Below, in pieces: positions 1-7,902 of a stretch of 53,206 nucleotides of DNA (position 1 is the stretch's first letter; every line of letters starts with the position of its first letter). The DNA is from Pseudoalteromonas rhizosphaerae (GTDB lineage Bacteria; Pseudomonadota; Gammaproteobacteria; Enterobacterales; Alteromonadaceae): contig NZ_CABVLM010000021.1 of assembly GCF_902498845.1 (NCBI RefSeq), forward strand, positions 1 through 53,206. The letters run 5' to 3'. Under the pieces are notes generated by a model. That model saw only the letters and a program-made list of their open reading frames with translations, ran no database searches and was not told the origin of the DNA. The position numbers were made by a program, and so were the translations under genes.

Positions 1-2
1 GG

Positions 3-101
3 GAATGGCGCCGAAATAAAGAAGGCGTCAGTATAAATTGGATGTTTAATGTTGATTCAGCACGTGAAAAACTAGAGAGAGCTTACGGTGCTCTCAACTA
101 G
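3..101 (+). pseudogene. 3' end of an IS630-like transposase (cut by window edge)
   Basis: An open frame runs from the window edge to a TAG at 99-101 and gives about 32 residues. The pattern W-RRN-x5-I-x-W-x-F-x3-AR-x-KL-x2-AY resembles the C-terminal tail of many IS630/Tc1-mariner-type transposases (W..RN....W.F...AR.KL...Y). The catalytic DDE core would lie outside the window, so I cannot say whether the gene is intact. It is marked partial because only its last residues are visible. It differs from the second IS630-family remnant near 52.4-52.8 kb, which ends in a different tail. The family call rests on one short motif. Confidence 0.5.
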
Positions 102-141
102 TCAAAATTTGTGTGACGAAGTACTAGGTGCTAAAAATATT

Positions 142-173
142 AACCTTGTGGGTTTTTCCTGCAAGGTTTTTTT
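142..173 (+). terminator. Rho-independent terminator, copy 1 of a repeated terminator
   Basis: AACCTTG (142-148) pairs with CAAGGTT (162-168) and a T run follows. The sequence and flanks closely match a second terminator at 4925-4955 after slmA, including the CTAAAA-type lead-in and the TTTTTTATA tail. This suggests a duplicated or dispersed unit and not independent origin. Confidence 0.75.
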
Positions 174-265
174 ATACCTAAAACTTATCAGTTAATATTT
201 GTGCTACACAGGACTCTGCAAATAAGTAATACTTAACATCATAAATAATTAGGTAATATTCATTT

Positions 266-1384
266 ATGTTAGGGTTTTGGTACAGTAAGTCTCCGCAATT
301 TGCAAAGGATCACAAAGATTTTTGGCGAGCACGTTTAATCGCCCATTTTTTATTATTTTCAACAGCTTACTTTTTCATTTTAACAGTACTCAATGTTTTC
401 TATTTCGAGCAATTAGACCTTGCCTTAATTGACTGTTTAGGACTTGTTATCTCATTAACTATTTATTTCTGGTTTTACAAATCTGGCAACGTTAATGTAA
501 CCGCATGGGCTGTTACATTAATGGCTAGCAGCTTAGCTATGTTATTTATAATTTCGGTAGGCGGAAATCCATTCTCAATATTATGGGCTACGCTGATCCC
601 CCCTTTTGCATTTTTTTTAATAGGCAGAAAACGAGGCAGCATCATCAGCGCAATTGCATTCTCTATTTGTGCATACTTAATTTATACACAGCAACAACAA
701 ACAATAACCATAGGGTTAGGATCATTATTTAACACTATCGAAGTCAGTATCGCTCATATTCTAATTTTTAGATTTTACGAAAAAACACGTTCGTTAGCGT
801 ATCAAAACTTATCTAACCTTAATGACGAAATTAAAAAGTTAGCAGAAACAGACAAGTTGACTGAGTTATATAACAGACAAAAATTTGATGCAGAGTTATC
901 GGCATTAATAACTAAAAGCGAGCACTCTCAAACATCTCATTGTTTACTTATGTGTGATATAGACTATTTCAAAAAAATTAATGATACCCACGGGCATTTA
1001 GTTGGCGATAAAGTACTAAAAGAGTTTGCTCATCTGTTGCAGCAAAAAATAGGTGAGCAAGCGTTAATCGCCCGTTGGGGTGGTGAAGAGTTTGTAATAA
1101 TATTACTCAACACTGCTTTGTTGGATGCAGCAAAGCAAGCGAATGAATTAAGGAGTTTAATTAGCTCAAATACAGTTGCCAATATGCCTATCACTATCAG
1201 CCTTGGGGTAACCGCTATACAAAAGAGTAATGATAGCGTTTTAAAAGTATTAGAGCGAGCTGATAAGGCACTCTACTTTGCTAAACATCACGGCCGAAAT
1301 TTAGTTTGCATCAACGATAACAACGCACATGTTACCTGTTATGACACATTTTTAAAATTAGTCGACGATGATATAAACGAATAA
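266..1384 (+). CDS. Membrane-anchored diguanylate cyclase (GGDEF)
   Basis: This probably makes c-di-GMP from two GTP at the inner membrane. The N-terminal half (about residues 25-170) has roughly six hydrophobic segments and no recognised sensor family. A short linker leads into a GGDEF domain at about 190-350. The signature RWGGEEFVI puts GGEEF at 272-276, and the metal-binding D231 lies in CDIDYFKKIND, so it should be catalytically competent. The four residues at the usual inhibitory I-site (263-266, GEQA) are not RxxD, so product inhibition by the canonical route is unlikely. It is 372 aa long. A shared terminator separates it from rpmG on the opposite strand. The input signal is unknown. 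Confidence 0.88.
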   Translation: MLGFWYSKSPQFAKDHKDFWRARLIAHFLLFSTAYFFILTVLNVFYFEQLDLALIDCLGLVISLTIYFWFYKSGNVNVTAWAVTLMASSLAMLFIISVGGNPFSILWATLIPPFAFFLIGRKRGSIISAIAFSICAYLIYTQQQQTITIGLGSLFNTIEVSIAHILIFRFYEKTRSLAYQNLSNLNDEIKKLAETDKLTELYNRQKFDAELSALITKSEHSQTSHCLLMCDIDYFKKINDTHGHLVGDKVLKEFAHLLQQKIGEQALIARWGGEEFVIILLNTALLDAAKQANELRSLISSNTVANMPITISLGVTAIQKSNDSVLKVLERADKALYFAKHHGRNLVCINDNNAHVTCYDTFLKLVDDDINE

Positions 1385-1425
1385 TCTGTGATTCGAGAAC
1401 GGAAAAACTACGCATTTGAAAAACA

Positions 1426-1451
1426 AAAAACCCAGCCTAAGCTGGGTTTTT
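1426..1451. terminator. Bidirectional terminator between diguanylate cyclase and rpmG
   Basis: AAAAACCCAGC and GCTGGGTTTTT form a near-perfect hairpin with A and T runs on both sides. It can serve both convergent genes. Confidence 0.85.
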
Positions 1452-1472
1452 GATATTCATAGAAAACTAAAA

Positions 1473-1628
1473 TTACTTGATTTTAGCTTCTTTGAAAAGA
1501 ACATGTTTACGGATTTTTGGATCAAACTTTTTGATTTCCATTTTTTCCGGCATGTTACGCTTGTTCTTGTCGGTAGTGTAGAAAAAACCAGTACCAGCTG
1601 TAGAAACTAAACGGATCTTATCACGCAT
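1473..1628 (-). CDS. rpmG: 50S ribosomal protein L33
   Basis: This 51-residue protein begins MRDKIRLVSTAGTGFFYTT and ends KHVLFKEAKIK, which matches bacterial L33 of the large ribosomal subunit. It contains no CxxC pairs, so it is the zinc-free form. It lies 11 bp downstream of rpmB, the standard rpmB-rpmG operon arrangement. A bidirectional terminator follows it. A spurious open frame runs across it on the other strand. Confidence 0.95.
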   Translation of the reverse strand: MRDKIRLVSTAGTGFFYTTDKNKRNMPEKMEIKKFDPKIRKHVLFKEAKIK

Positions 1629-1639
1629 GACTCAGGTCC

Positions 1640-1876
1640 TTAAACTTTTACGCCGCGAGCACGGATTTCAGTAAGAACCGTGTCGATGCCTTTTTTATCG
1701 ATAATACGCATACCTTTAGTAGTAGTGCGTAATGTTACAAAACGTTTTTCACTTTCAACCCAAAAACGGTGTGTTTGTAGGTTAGGTAGGAAACGACGTC
1801 TAGTCGCGTTTCTCGCGTGTGAACGGTGATTACCAACCGCAGGACGCTTACCTGTAACTTGACATACTTTAGACAT
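1640..1876 (-). CDS. rpmB: 50S ribosomal protein L28
   Basis: This 78-residue protein begins MSKVCQVTGKRPAVGNHRSH, a classic L28 N-terminus, followed by the ARNATRRRFLPNLQ segment. L28 is a large-subunit protein. It is the first gene of the rpmB-rpmG pair, and its length matches the family. The 277-bp stretch upstream (1877-2153), shared with the end of radC, must hold its promoter. Confidence 0.97.
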   Translation of the reverse strand: MSKVCQVTGKRPAVGNHRSHARNATRRRFLPNLQTHRFWVESEKRFVTLRTTTKGMRIIDKKGIDTVLTEIRARGVKV

Positions 1877-2153
1877 GTCTATATATCTCCAATAACTTCG
1901 CTCGAGCTTAATTTGTCCCCTAGGCTATGTATTTTGTGCCCCAGGGATAAATCGAAGGGCGCTCTTTATACAGCTTATACAGGCAAAGATCAAGTGATTG
2001 ATCTAATCCAACCAGCTCATGTGTAAATTTGATAGCGGCTAATTATAAAGATCGAATGCCCTTAGGGAAAGTAAAAACTGCATTTAAATTAAACTAATTT
2101 GCAAATAAGCACTAAACCGCTCATTTTTAACACGCTTAGTGATTTGAATACGC

Positions 2154-2828
2154 TTAAATCAAGCCTCGTTCTGCAAACGAAACACAATTATCTCCCCCAA
2201 CAACGATGTGATCTAAAATATTTATATCGACTAATTGCAAAGCTTGCTGCAATTTAGCGGTAATTAATTTATCAGCTTGGCTTGGTTCAGCAATACCTGA
2301 TGGATGATTATGAGCCAAAATAAGTGCCGCAGCGTTATTTTTTAAAGCCGCTTTGACGACTTCTCTTGGGTAAACAGATGCCGCATTAATAGTGCCATAA
2401 AAAAGTGTTTCTTCTTTAATTAAGCGATTCTGACTATCTAAATACAACACCATAAACACTTCTTGCTGCAAGCCTCGCAGCTCAATCGTTAAATAGTCAT
2501 ATACTGATTGCGGTGAATTAAATACTGCTTCGCGCTGGCATTGCTCCATCATATAACGACGACTCAATTCCAGTACTGCTTGAAGTTGCACAAATTTTGC
2601 TGTGCCCAGTCCTTTTTGTGCACAAAAATCATCGATTGATGCATTAAATAAGTTATGCAGTGTTTGATTTTGTGTCATTAAATGTTGTGCTAACTCAACT
2701 ACATTCATGCCCGGTAAACCCGTTCGCAAAAATATCGCTAATAACTCGGCATCACTTAACGACTTAGCCCCTTTCGCCAATAACTTTTCGCGTGGTCGCT
2801 GGCTACTTGGTAAAGAGGTGAGCTGCAT
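2154..2828 (-). CDS. radC: RadC family JAB1/MPN+ domain protein
   Basis: At 224 aa this has normal RadC length. The N-terminal helix-hairpin-helix-like region contains SDAELLAIFLRTG. The C-terminal JAB/MPN+ domain (about 100-224) carries the zinc motif HNHPSG with H173 and H175, and D186 follows. The historic link to DNA repair is disputed and the true substrate is unknown. In mobile elements the family is often linked to recombination or anti-restriction, but this copy sits next to coaBC as in many gammaproteobacteria, so it is the chromosomal housekeeping form. Confidence 0.93.
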   Translation of the reverse strand: MQLTSLPSSQRPREKLLAKGAKSLSDAELLAIFLRTGLPGMNVVELAQHLMTQNQTLHNLFNASIDDFCAQKGLGTAKFVQLQAVLELSRRYMMEQCQREAVFNSPQSVYDYLTIELRGLQQEVFMVLYLDSQNRLIKEETLFYGTINAASVYPREVVKAALKNNAAALILAHNHPSGIAEPSQADKLITAKLQQALQLVDINILDHIVVGGDNCVSFAERGLI

Positions 2829-2993
2829 TATTTCGTCCCTGAAAAATGATTTATAATTTAACTGTAATGCAAAAATAAAATTTCGCCTGTAAAACTGCGA
2901 ATAAATTCCATATTAAAACTTCGTCCCCAAGGCAAAGATTTGCTATCGTTAGCGCATATCGACAAACAGTTTTATCAGAGTATGACAAAGTTA

Positions 2994-4199
2994 ATGACCA
3001 ATTTAGCGACAGAATTAGTAAATAAAAAAATTGTACTTGGTATCAGCGGTGGTATTGCCGCCTACAAATGCGCCGAACTTGTTAGACGTTTAAAAGATCA
3101 TGGTTGTGATGTCAAAGTGGTGATGACTGAGTCAGCTAAGCACTTTATTACTCCGCTTACCATGCAGGCCGTAAGTGGTGAAATGGTCTCAGACTCTTTG
3201 CTCGATCCATCTGCTGAAGCCGCTATGGGCCATATTGAATTTGCTAAATGGGCTGATTTAATATTAGTCGCTCCTGCCACATCTAATATCATCGCAAAAA
3301 TGGCAGTCGGCATTGCAGATGATTTACTCACCACTTTATTGCTGGCAACACCCGCAAAAGTAGCAGTGGCGCCTGCAATGAATCAACAAATGTATGCCCA
3401 TCCAGCAACTCAAGCTAACTTAGCAACTTTAAAACAGCGTGGCATTGCAATTTGGGGCCCAGGTAAGGGTGAACAAGCATGTGGTGATGTAGGTGCAGGG
3501 CGAATGCTTGAACCACATCAGTTAGTGGCACTATGCACGCAACCTTCGCAACCGCAACTACTAGCTGGTAAAACAATTACAATCACCGCAGGGCCAACTC
3601 GTGAGCCACTTGATCCGGTGCGTTTTATATCTAATCACAGCTCTGGGAAAATGGGCTTTGGGCTTGCACATGCGGCAGTTAGTTTAGGAGCAACGGTTAA
3701 CCTGATTTCAGGTCCGGTAACAATTGCGCCACCACCAGGTGTTAACCTAATTAACATTGAGACCGCTGAGCAACTACTTGAACAATCGCTTATTTTTGCT
3801 CCAAAGTCGGATGCTTTTATTGGTTGCGCCGCGGTTGCCGATTATCGCGCCGCAGCGATTGCCGAGCAAAAAATGAAAAAACAAGGCGATGAACTGACAC
3901 TCACTTTAGTTAAAAATCCAGATGTAATTGCCGCAGTTGCTAGCCTTACAGAGGGTCGCCCATATACAGTTGGCTTTGCCGCAGAAACTCAAGATGTCGC
4001 AAGCTATGCGAAAGGCAAACTCAGCAATAAAAACCTCGATATGATCTGCGCTAACGATGTATCACAAACCGGCCTTGGTTTTAATTCAGATCATAATGCT
4101 TTAACACTGTTCTGGCATAATGAACAAAAAGAACTGCCCGTCGATACCAAAAGCGCATTAGCACTGAGTGTAATGAGTGAGCTTGCTAAACGATTGTAA
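2994..4199 (+). CDS. coaBC: Bifunctional phosphopantothenoylcysteine decarboxylase / phosphopantothenate-cysteine ligase
   Basis: This protein performs two steps of coenzyme A synthesis, joining cysteine to 4'-phosphopantothenate and then decarboxylating the product. The N-terminal flavoprotein (CoaC) domain begins KKIVLGISGGIAAYK and has PAMNQQM and the active-site ACGD motif with Cys163. The CoaB domain starts near GKTITITAGPTREP and includes SSGKMG, AAVADYR and KNPDV. I chose the ATG at 2994 (401 aa), which gives the usual short lead before KKIVLG. An ATG at 2982 and a TTG at 2940 are in frame, and no ribosome site clearly decides between them. It is divergent from radC. Confidence 0.95.
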   Translation: MTNLATELVNKKIVLGISGGIAAYKCAELVRRLKDHGCDVKVVMTESAKHFITPLTMQAVSGEMVSDSLLDPSAEAAMGHIEFAKWADLILVAPATSNIIAKMAVGIADDLLTTLLLATPAKVAVAPAMNQQMYAHPATQANLATLKQRGIAIWGPGKGEQACGDVGAGRMLEPHQLVALCTQPSQPQLLAGKTITITAGPTREPLDPVRFISNHSSGKMGFGLAHAAVSLGATVNLISGPVTIAPPPGVNLINIETAEQLLEQSLIFAPKSDAFIGCAAVADYRAAAIAEQKMKKQGDELTLTLVKNPDVIAAVASLTEGRPYTVGFAAETQDVASYAKGKLSNKNLDMICANDVSQTGLGFNSDHNALTLFWHNEQKELPVDTKSALALSVMSELAKRL

Positions 4200-4315
4200 A
4201 AAGGCTGGAAAGAAACTGAATAAAACATTAACATAGCCCTTATCGCTTGCTCAAAAAGTGAGTGATAAGTAGCCGCCCAAAAGCTAAGTAAATAATTATA
4301 AAGAAAGGAATGTTC

Positions 4316-4903
4316 ATGCCTGCGACAAAAAGAAGTAATCGCAAAGAGCAAATACTACAAGCACTCGCACAAATGTTAGAAACCAGCCCAGGTCAACGTA
4401 TCACCACAGCAAAATTAGCTGCTGAGGTAGGTGTTTCTGAAGCTGCGCTTTATCGTCATTTCCCGAGTAAAGCACGGATGTTTGAAGGCTTAATAGAGTT
4501 TATTGAAGACACTTTGTTGTCGCGCATAAATCTCATTCTTGAAAACGAAAAAGAAACTCAAAGCCGTATCTATAATATTTTATTGCTACTACTGGCATTT
4601 GCTGAGAAAAATCCGGGGATCACTCGTATTTTGACCGGCGACGCCTTGCAAGGTGAGCAAGAACGCTTGCGTGAGCGTGTACAAAGCTTGTTTGAAAAGC
4701 TTGAAACACAACTAAAACAAGTACTACGCGAGCGTAAACTTCGCGAAGGTAAAACCTTTCAAAGTGATGAGTTAACCATTGCCAACTTTTTACTTGCCTA
4801 CATTGAAGGCAAGATGAACCAATTTGTCCGCAGTGACTTTAAAGCAAAACCTAGCGCGCAATTTGAAAAACAGTGGTTAGAATTACAAAAAATATGGCTT
4901 TAG
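4316..4903 (+). CDS. slmA: Nucleoid occlusion factor SlmA (TetR fold)
   Basis: SlmA binds specific chromosomal sites and blocks FtsZ assembly over the nucleoid. The N-terminal helix-turn-helix has RITTAKLAAEVGVSEAALYR followed by HFPSKARMF, nearly the E. coli SlmA sequence. The C-terminal part (FIEDTLLSRINLIL, ITRILTGDAL) also matches. The start at 4316 (195 aa) has AAAGG at ideal spacing. An ATG at 4310 is too close to that site. It follows coaBC, as in many gammaproteobacteria. The stop codon TAG is the first triplet of a short TAGCTCC heptamer duplication (4901-4914). Confidence 0.95.
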   Translation: MPATKRSNRKEQILQALAQMLETSPGQRITTAKLAAEVGVSEAALYRHFPSKARMFEGLIEFIEDTLLSRINLILENEKETQSRIYNILLLLLAFAEKNPGITRILTGDALQGEQERLRERVQSLFEKLETQLKQVLRERKLREGKTFQSDELTIANFLLAYIEGKMNQFVRSDFKAKPSAQFEKQWLELQKIWL

Positions 4904-4924
4904 CTCCTAGCTCCTAAAATTATC

Positions 4925-4955
4925 AACCTTGTCGGTTTTCCTACAAGGTTTTTTT
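4925..4955 (+). terminator. slmA terminator, copy 2 of the repeated terminator
   Basis: AACCTTG (4925-4931) pairs with CAAGGTT (4944-4950), followed by TTTTT. Loop and flanks resemble the terminator at 142-173. Because it ends slmA transcription, the true start of the next gene must lie downstream of it. Confidence 0.8.
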
Positions 4956-5060
4956 ATAAATGTTACTTTCAACCTTTATTTTCGACCGCTTATCGTTTCT
5001 ACTCGAATTGTTGAACAAACTCGTTATGATGATGCAGATGAAACAAAACGAGAAGTAACA

Positions 5061-7835
5061 ATGAAAGCACAACTTTCCCTACTCAGCGTAGCACTGGTTG
5101 CAAGCCTTGGTAGTGCCACGGCATCCGCAAAAGAGCCGCTACAATTTAAAGATGTATTCGATTTCAAAGCAGCTAAAACAACGCAATTATCTGAAAATGG
5201 TGAAGTACTGAGCTTTAGTGCAACCCCATACCGTGGCGATGCAACAGGCCAAGTCTATACCTTAAACAATAATAAATTACTTGCAGAAATTGAGCGCGGC
5301 ACTAAACCTCAGATCAACAAAGCAGCTAACTGGGTAGCATTCACCCAAGTCCCTACTTTGCTTGAAAAAGAAACCACAAAAAAGAAAGACACCTTAAAAA
5401 ACAATCTAGTACTCGTTAATACAATAACGGGGGAACAACAAGTTTTTGAGAACGTAAAAGATTACCAGCTCTCTGATGATGGTAACTGGTTAGCTTATCG
5501 CTTTGATGAAAAAGCAGATAAAGACGCTGATAGTAAAGATATTGATGACACAAAAAACACCGCTAAAACCAGTGAAATCAAACCTGATAAAAAAGATAAA
5601 GCGTTTGAGCTCATTGTTGTAAATTTAAAAGACAAAACAACTCATACAGTAAATAGCGTATTTAGTTACGCAATCAATACATTTGGCAGCGAGCTTCTTG
5701 TCAGCCAAAGCTATCCTGACGGTAACGATAACCAAGTAGCATTAATTACATTAAACCAAACATTTGATACGAGTGTATTAATTGATGAACCAGGCGTTGT
5801 TGCAAACAAAATAGTGTGGCATCCAACTAAGAATATTGCCGCATTTACACTGGGTAATTATGTAAATGACGATATGCGCCGTCGCGATCATCAGCTAAAA
5901 CTGTGGCAAAACGAACAGCTTACAAATATTGCTGCTCCTGAAAAAGATTGGACTATTGGTAAAACAGCAAAATTGAGCTGGTCTGAAGACGGTGAACGCC
6001 TGTACTTTGAAAATCACCCTAAGTTAGCGGAAAAAATTAAAGAAAAGAAATACACCGATCAAGCCTCGTTATTTGATTACGATACGATACGCGACCAAAA
6101 AGGCCTTCACGTTTGGCATAACAACGATGCCGAAATTAAACCCCGCGAAGAGCAACAATGGAAAGAAATCAATAAAAACCGCCATTATCAAGCCGTTTAC
6201 TATCTTAATGGCAAACAAGTTGCGCAACTAAGTAACACTGACATGCCAGATGTGGCACTCAATACCAACAATCGCACTGCGTTACTTGGTTCTTCAAATT
6301 TACCTTATCTTAAACGTATTATGTATGGCGGTTTTTTTGCTGACTACTATGCAGTCAATGTGCAAAATGGTGAGCGTAAAGCGATTATCAGTGATTACCC
6401 GTTTAGGCCCAGCCTATCACCCAGTGGACAATTTGCTGCTTACTTTGAAAATAGCCAAGTGCAACTCAAAGACTTAGGTAACAATAAAGTCAGTACCTTA
6501 ACAACAGCGATTAAAGCAACGTTCGCCGATGATCAGCACGATTACCCTTCCACTCAACCGGGTTATGGTTTTGCCGGTTGGTTAACTGATAGCAGCCAAG
6601 TGCTGGTATATAGCAAATACGATATCTGGGCATTTGACGTTAAAACTCTCAAAGCCACACGCCTTACACAAGGCAAAGAAAACAACACGCAATATCGAGT
6701 CATCAAACTAGATAAAGACCAAGTTGGCTTTAAAAAAGACGATACATTGTTGCTAAGTGCTACAAACTTACAGCAAAAGCAAACTGAAATAGCAAAACTC
6801 AATCTTGCTGATAACTCGATCAGCAAAGTATTAAGCGGTAAAAAACGTTTTGACGTGGTAAAAAAAGCTAAAAATGCCGATAAATACCTATTCACTGAGC
6901 AAACTTATCAGCAGTTCCCTGATTTTTATCAAACTGATTTTAGCTTTAAAAAGCCACAACGCGTTACTAATTTAAACCCACAAGTTAACGACTTTGCGTG
7001 GGGGCAAAAACCGGAGCTAATTAGCTATAAAGGCTTCGATGGCGAAGACTTGCAAGGCGTATTGATAAAGCCTGCAGGCTATAAAAAGGGCGATAAAGTG
7101 CCAGTGGTGGTGTACTTTTACCGTTATATGAGTCAACGCATGTTTGATTTCCCTAAAATGGAATTAAACCACCGTCCTAACTTCCCAATGTTTACTTCGA
7201 ACGGTTACGCGATTTTCTTACCTGATATTCGCTTTGAAATTGGTCACCCAGGTAAATCATCAACGCAAACCATGATCAACGCCACCCAAAAGCTGATTGA
7301 TTTAGGTATCGCTGACCCTGATAAAATTGGCTTACAAGGGCATTCATGGGCGGGCTATCAAAGTGCCTTTATGATCACCCAAACTGATATGTTCAAAGCG
7401 GTAGTATCGGGTGCGCCCGTGTCAAACATGACCAGCGCTTACAACGGTATTCGCTTAAAATCAGGATTAGCGCGTCAGTTCCAATATGAAACTGGGCAAA
7501 GCCGTATCGGTAAAACCTTGTTTGAAGCGCCAGAGCTTTACATCGAAAACTCACCGGTATTCTTCGCTGATAAAGTAAATACACCAATCTTAATTATGTT
7601 TGGTGATAAAGATGATGCTGTACCATGGCACGAAGGCGTACAGTATTATTTAGCGCTGCGCCGTGCAGGTAAAGATGCGACGTTTTTGCAGTATGAAGGT
7701 GAACCACACCACTTAAAGAAATTTCCTAACCAAGTGGATTTTTCAATTCGGATGATGCAGTACTTTGATCACTACTTAAAAGGCAAGCCTGCCGCTAAGT
7801 GGATGACCGAAGGCGAAGCTTTCATTGAAGAATAA
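5061..7835 (+). CDS. Exported S9 family (prolyl oligopeptidase-like) serine peptidase
   Basis: From the ATG at 5061 the protein has 924 residues and a signal peptide (MKAQLSLLSVALVASLGS, cleaved near ASA). A GAGAAG ribosome site precedes this start. The open frame continues upstream through the slmA terminator, so that longer version is rejected. A long beta-propeller-like region is followed by a C-terminal alpha/beta-hydrolase domain. That domain has GHSWAGY with nucleophile Ser at about 762, an acidic GDKDDAVPW around 851, and GEPHH with His at about 883. The family cleaves peptides, often after proline. Periplasmic or secreted peptide breakdown is likely, but the specificity is unknown. 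It has its own terminator. Confidence 0.88.
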   Translation: MKAQLSLLSVALVASLGSATASAKEPLQFKDVFDFKAAKTTQLSENGEVLSFSATPYRGDATGQVYTLNNNKLLAEIERGTKPQINKAANWVAFTQVPTLLEKETTKKKDTLKNNLVLVNTITGEQQVFENVKDYQLSDDGNWLAYRFDEKADKDADSKDIDDTKNTAKTSEIKPDKKDKAFELIVVNLKDKTTHTVNSVFSYAINTFGSELLVSQSYPDGNDNQVALITLNQTFDTSVLIDEPGVVANKIVWHPTKNIAAFTLGNYVNDDMRRRDHQLKLWQNEQLTNIAAPEKDWTIGKTAKLSWSEDGERLYFENHPKLAEKIKEKKYTDQASLFDYDTIRDQKGLHVWHNNDAEIKPREEQQWKEINKNRHYQAVYYLNGKQVAQLSNTDMPDVALNTNNRTALLGSSNLPYLKRIMYGGFFADYYAVNVQNGERKAIISDYPFRPSLSPSGQFAAYFENSQVQLKDLGNNKVSTLTTAIKATFADDQHDYPSTQPGYGFAGWLTDSSQVLVYSKYDIWAFDVKTLKATRLTQGKENNTQYRVIKLDKDQVGFKKDDTLLLSATNLQQKQTEIAKLNLADNSISKVLSGKKRFDVVKKAKNADKYLFTEQTYQQFPDFYQTDFSFKKPQRVTNLNPQVNDFAWGQKPELISYKGFDGEDLQGVLIKPAGYKKGDKVPVVVYFYRYMSQRMFDFPKMELNHRPNFPMFTSNGYAIFLPDIRFEIGHPGKSSTQTMINATQKLIDLGIADPDKIGLQGHSWAGYQSAFMITQTDMFKAVVSGAPVSNMTSAYNGIRLKSGLARQFQYETGQSRIGKTLFEAPELYIENSPVFFADKVNTPILIMFGDKDDAVPWHEGVQYYLALRRAGKDATFLQYEGEPHHLKKFPNQVDFSIRMMQYFDHYLKGKPAAKWMTEGEAFIEE

Positions 7836-7860
7836 GCAGAATAATAAGCAGCCATAAACT

Positions 7861-7890
7861 AAAACGCCCAGCAAATGCTGGGCGTTTTTT
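7861..7890. terminator. Bidirectional terminator between S9 peptidase and ygiQ
   Basis: AAAACGCCCAGC and GCTGGGCGTTTT form a strong hairpin with A and T runs, placed between two convergent genes. Confidence 0.9.
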
Positions 7891-7902
7891 ATTTACCGAA
7901 AA

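Noticed and set aside
1416..1610. A 64-codon plus-strand frame over rpmG
   Set aside because: The opposite strand encodes a full, clearly recognisable L33 protein.
1826..2026. A 66-codon frame upstream of rpmB
   Set aside because: It overlaps the L28 start on the other strand, has no ribosome site and resembles no family. This stretch more likely holds the rpmB promoter.
4929..5060. N-terminal extension of the S9 peptidase
   Set aside because: It overlaps the slmA terminator hairpin, has no family similarity and would bury the signal peptide. The ATG at 5061 has a good ribosome site.
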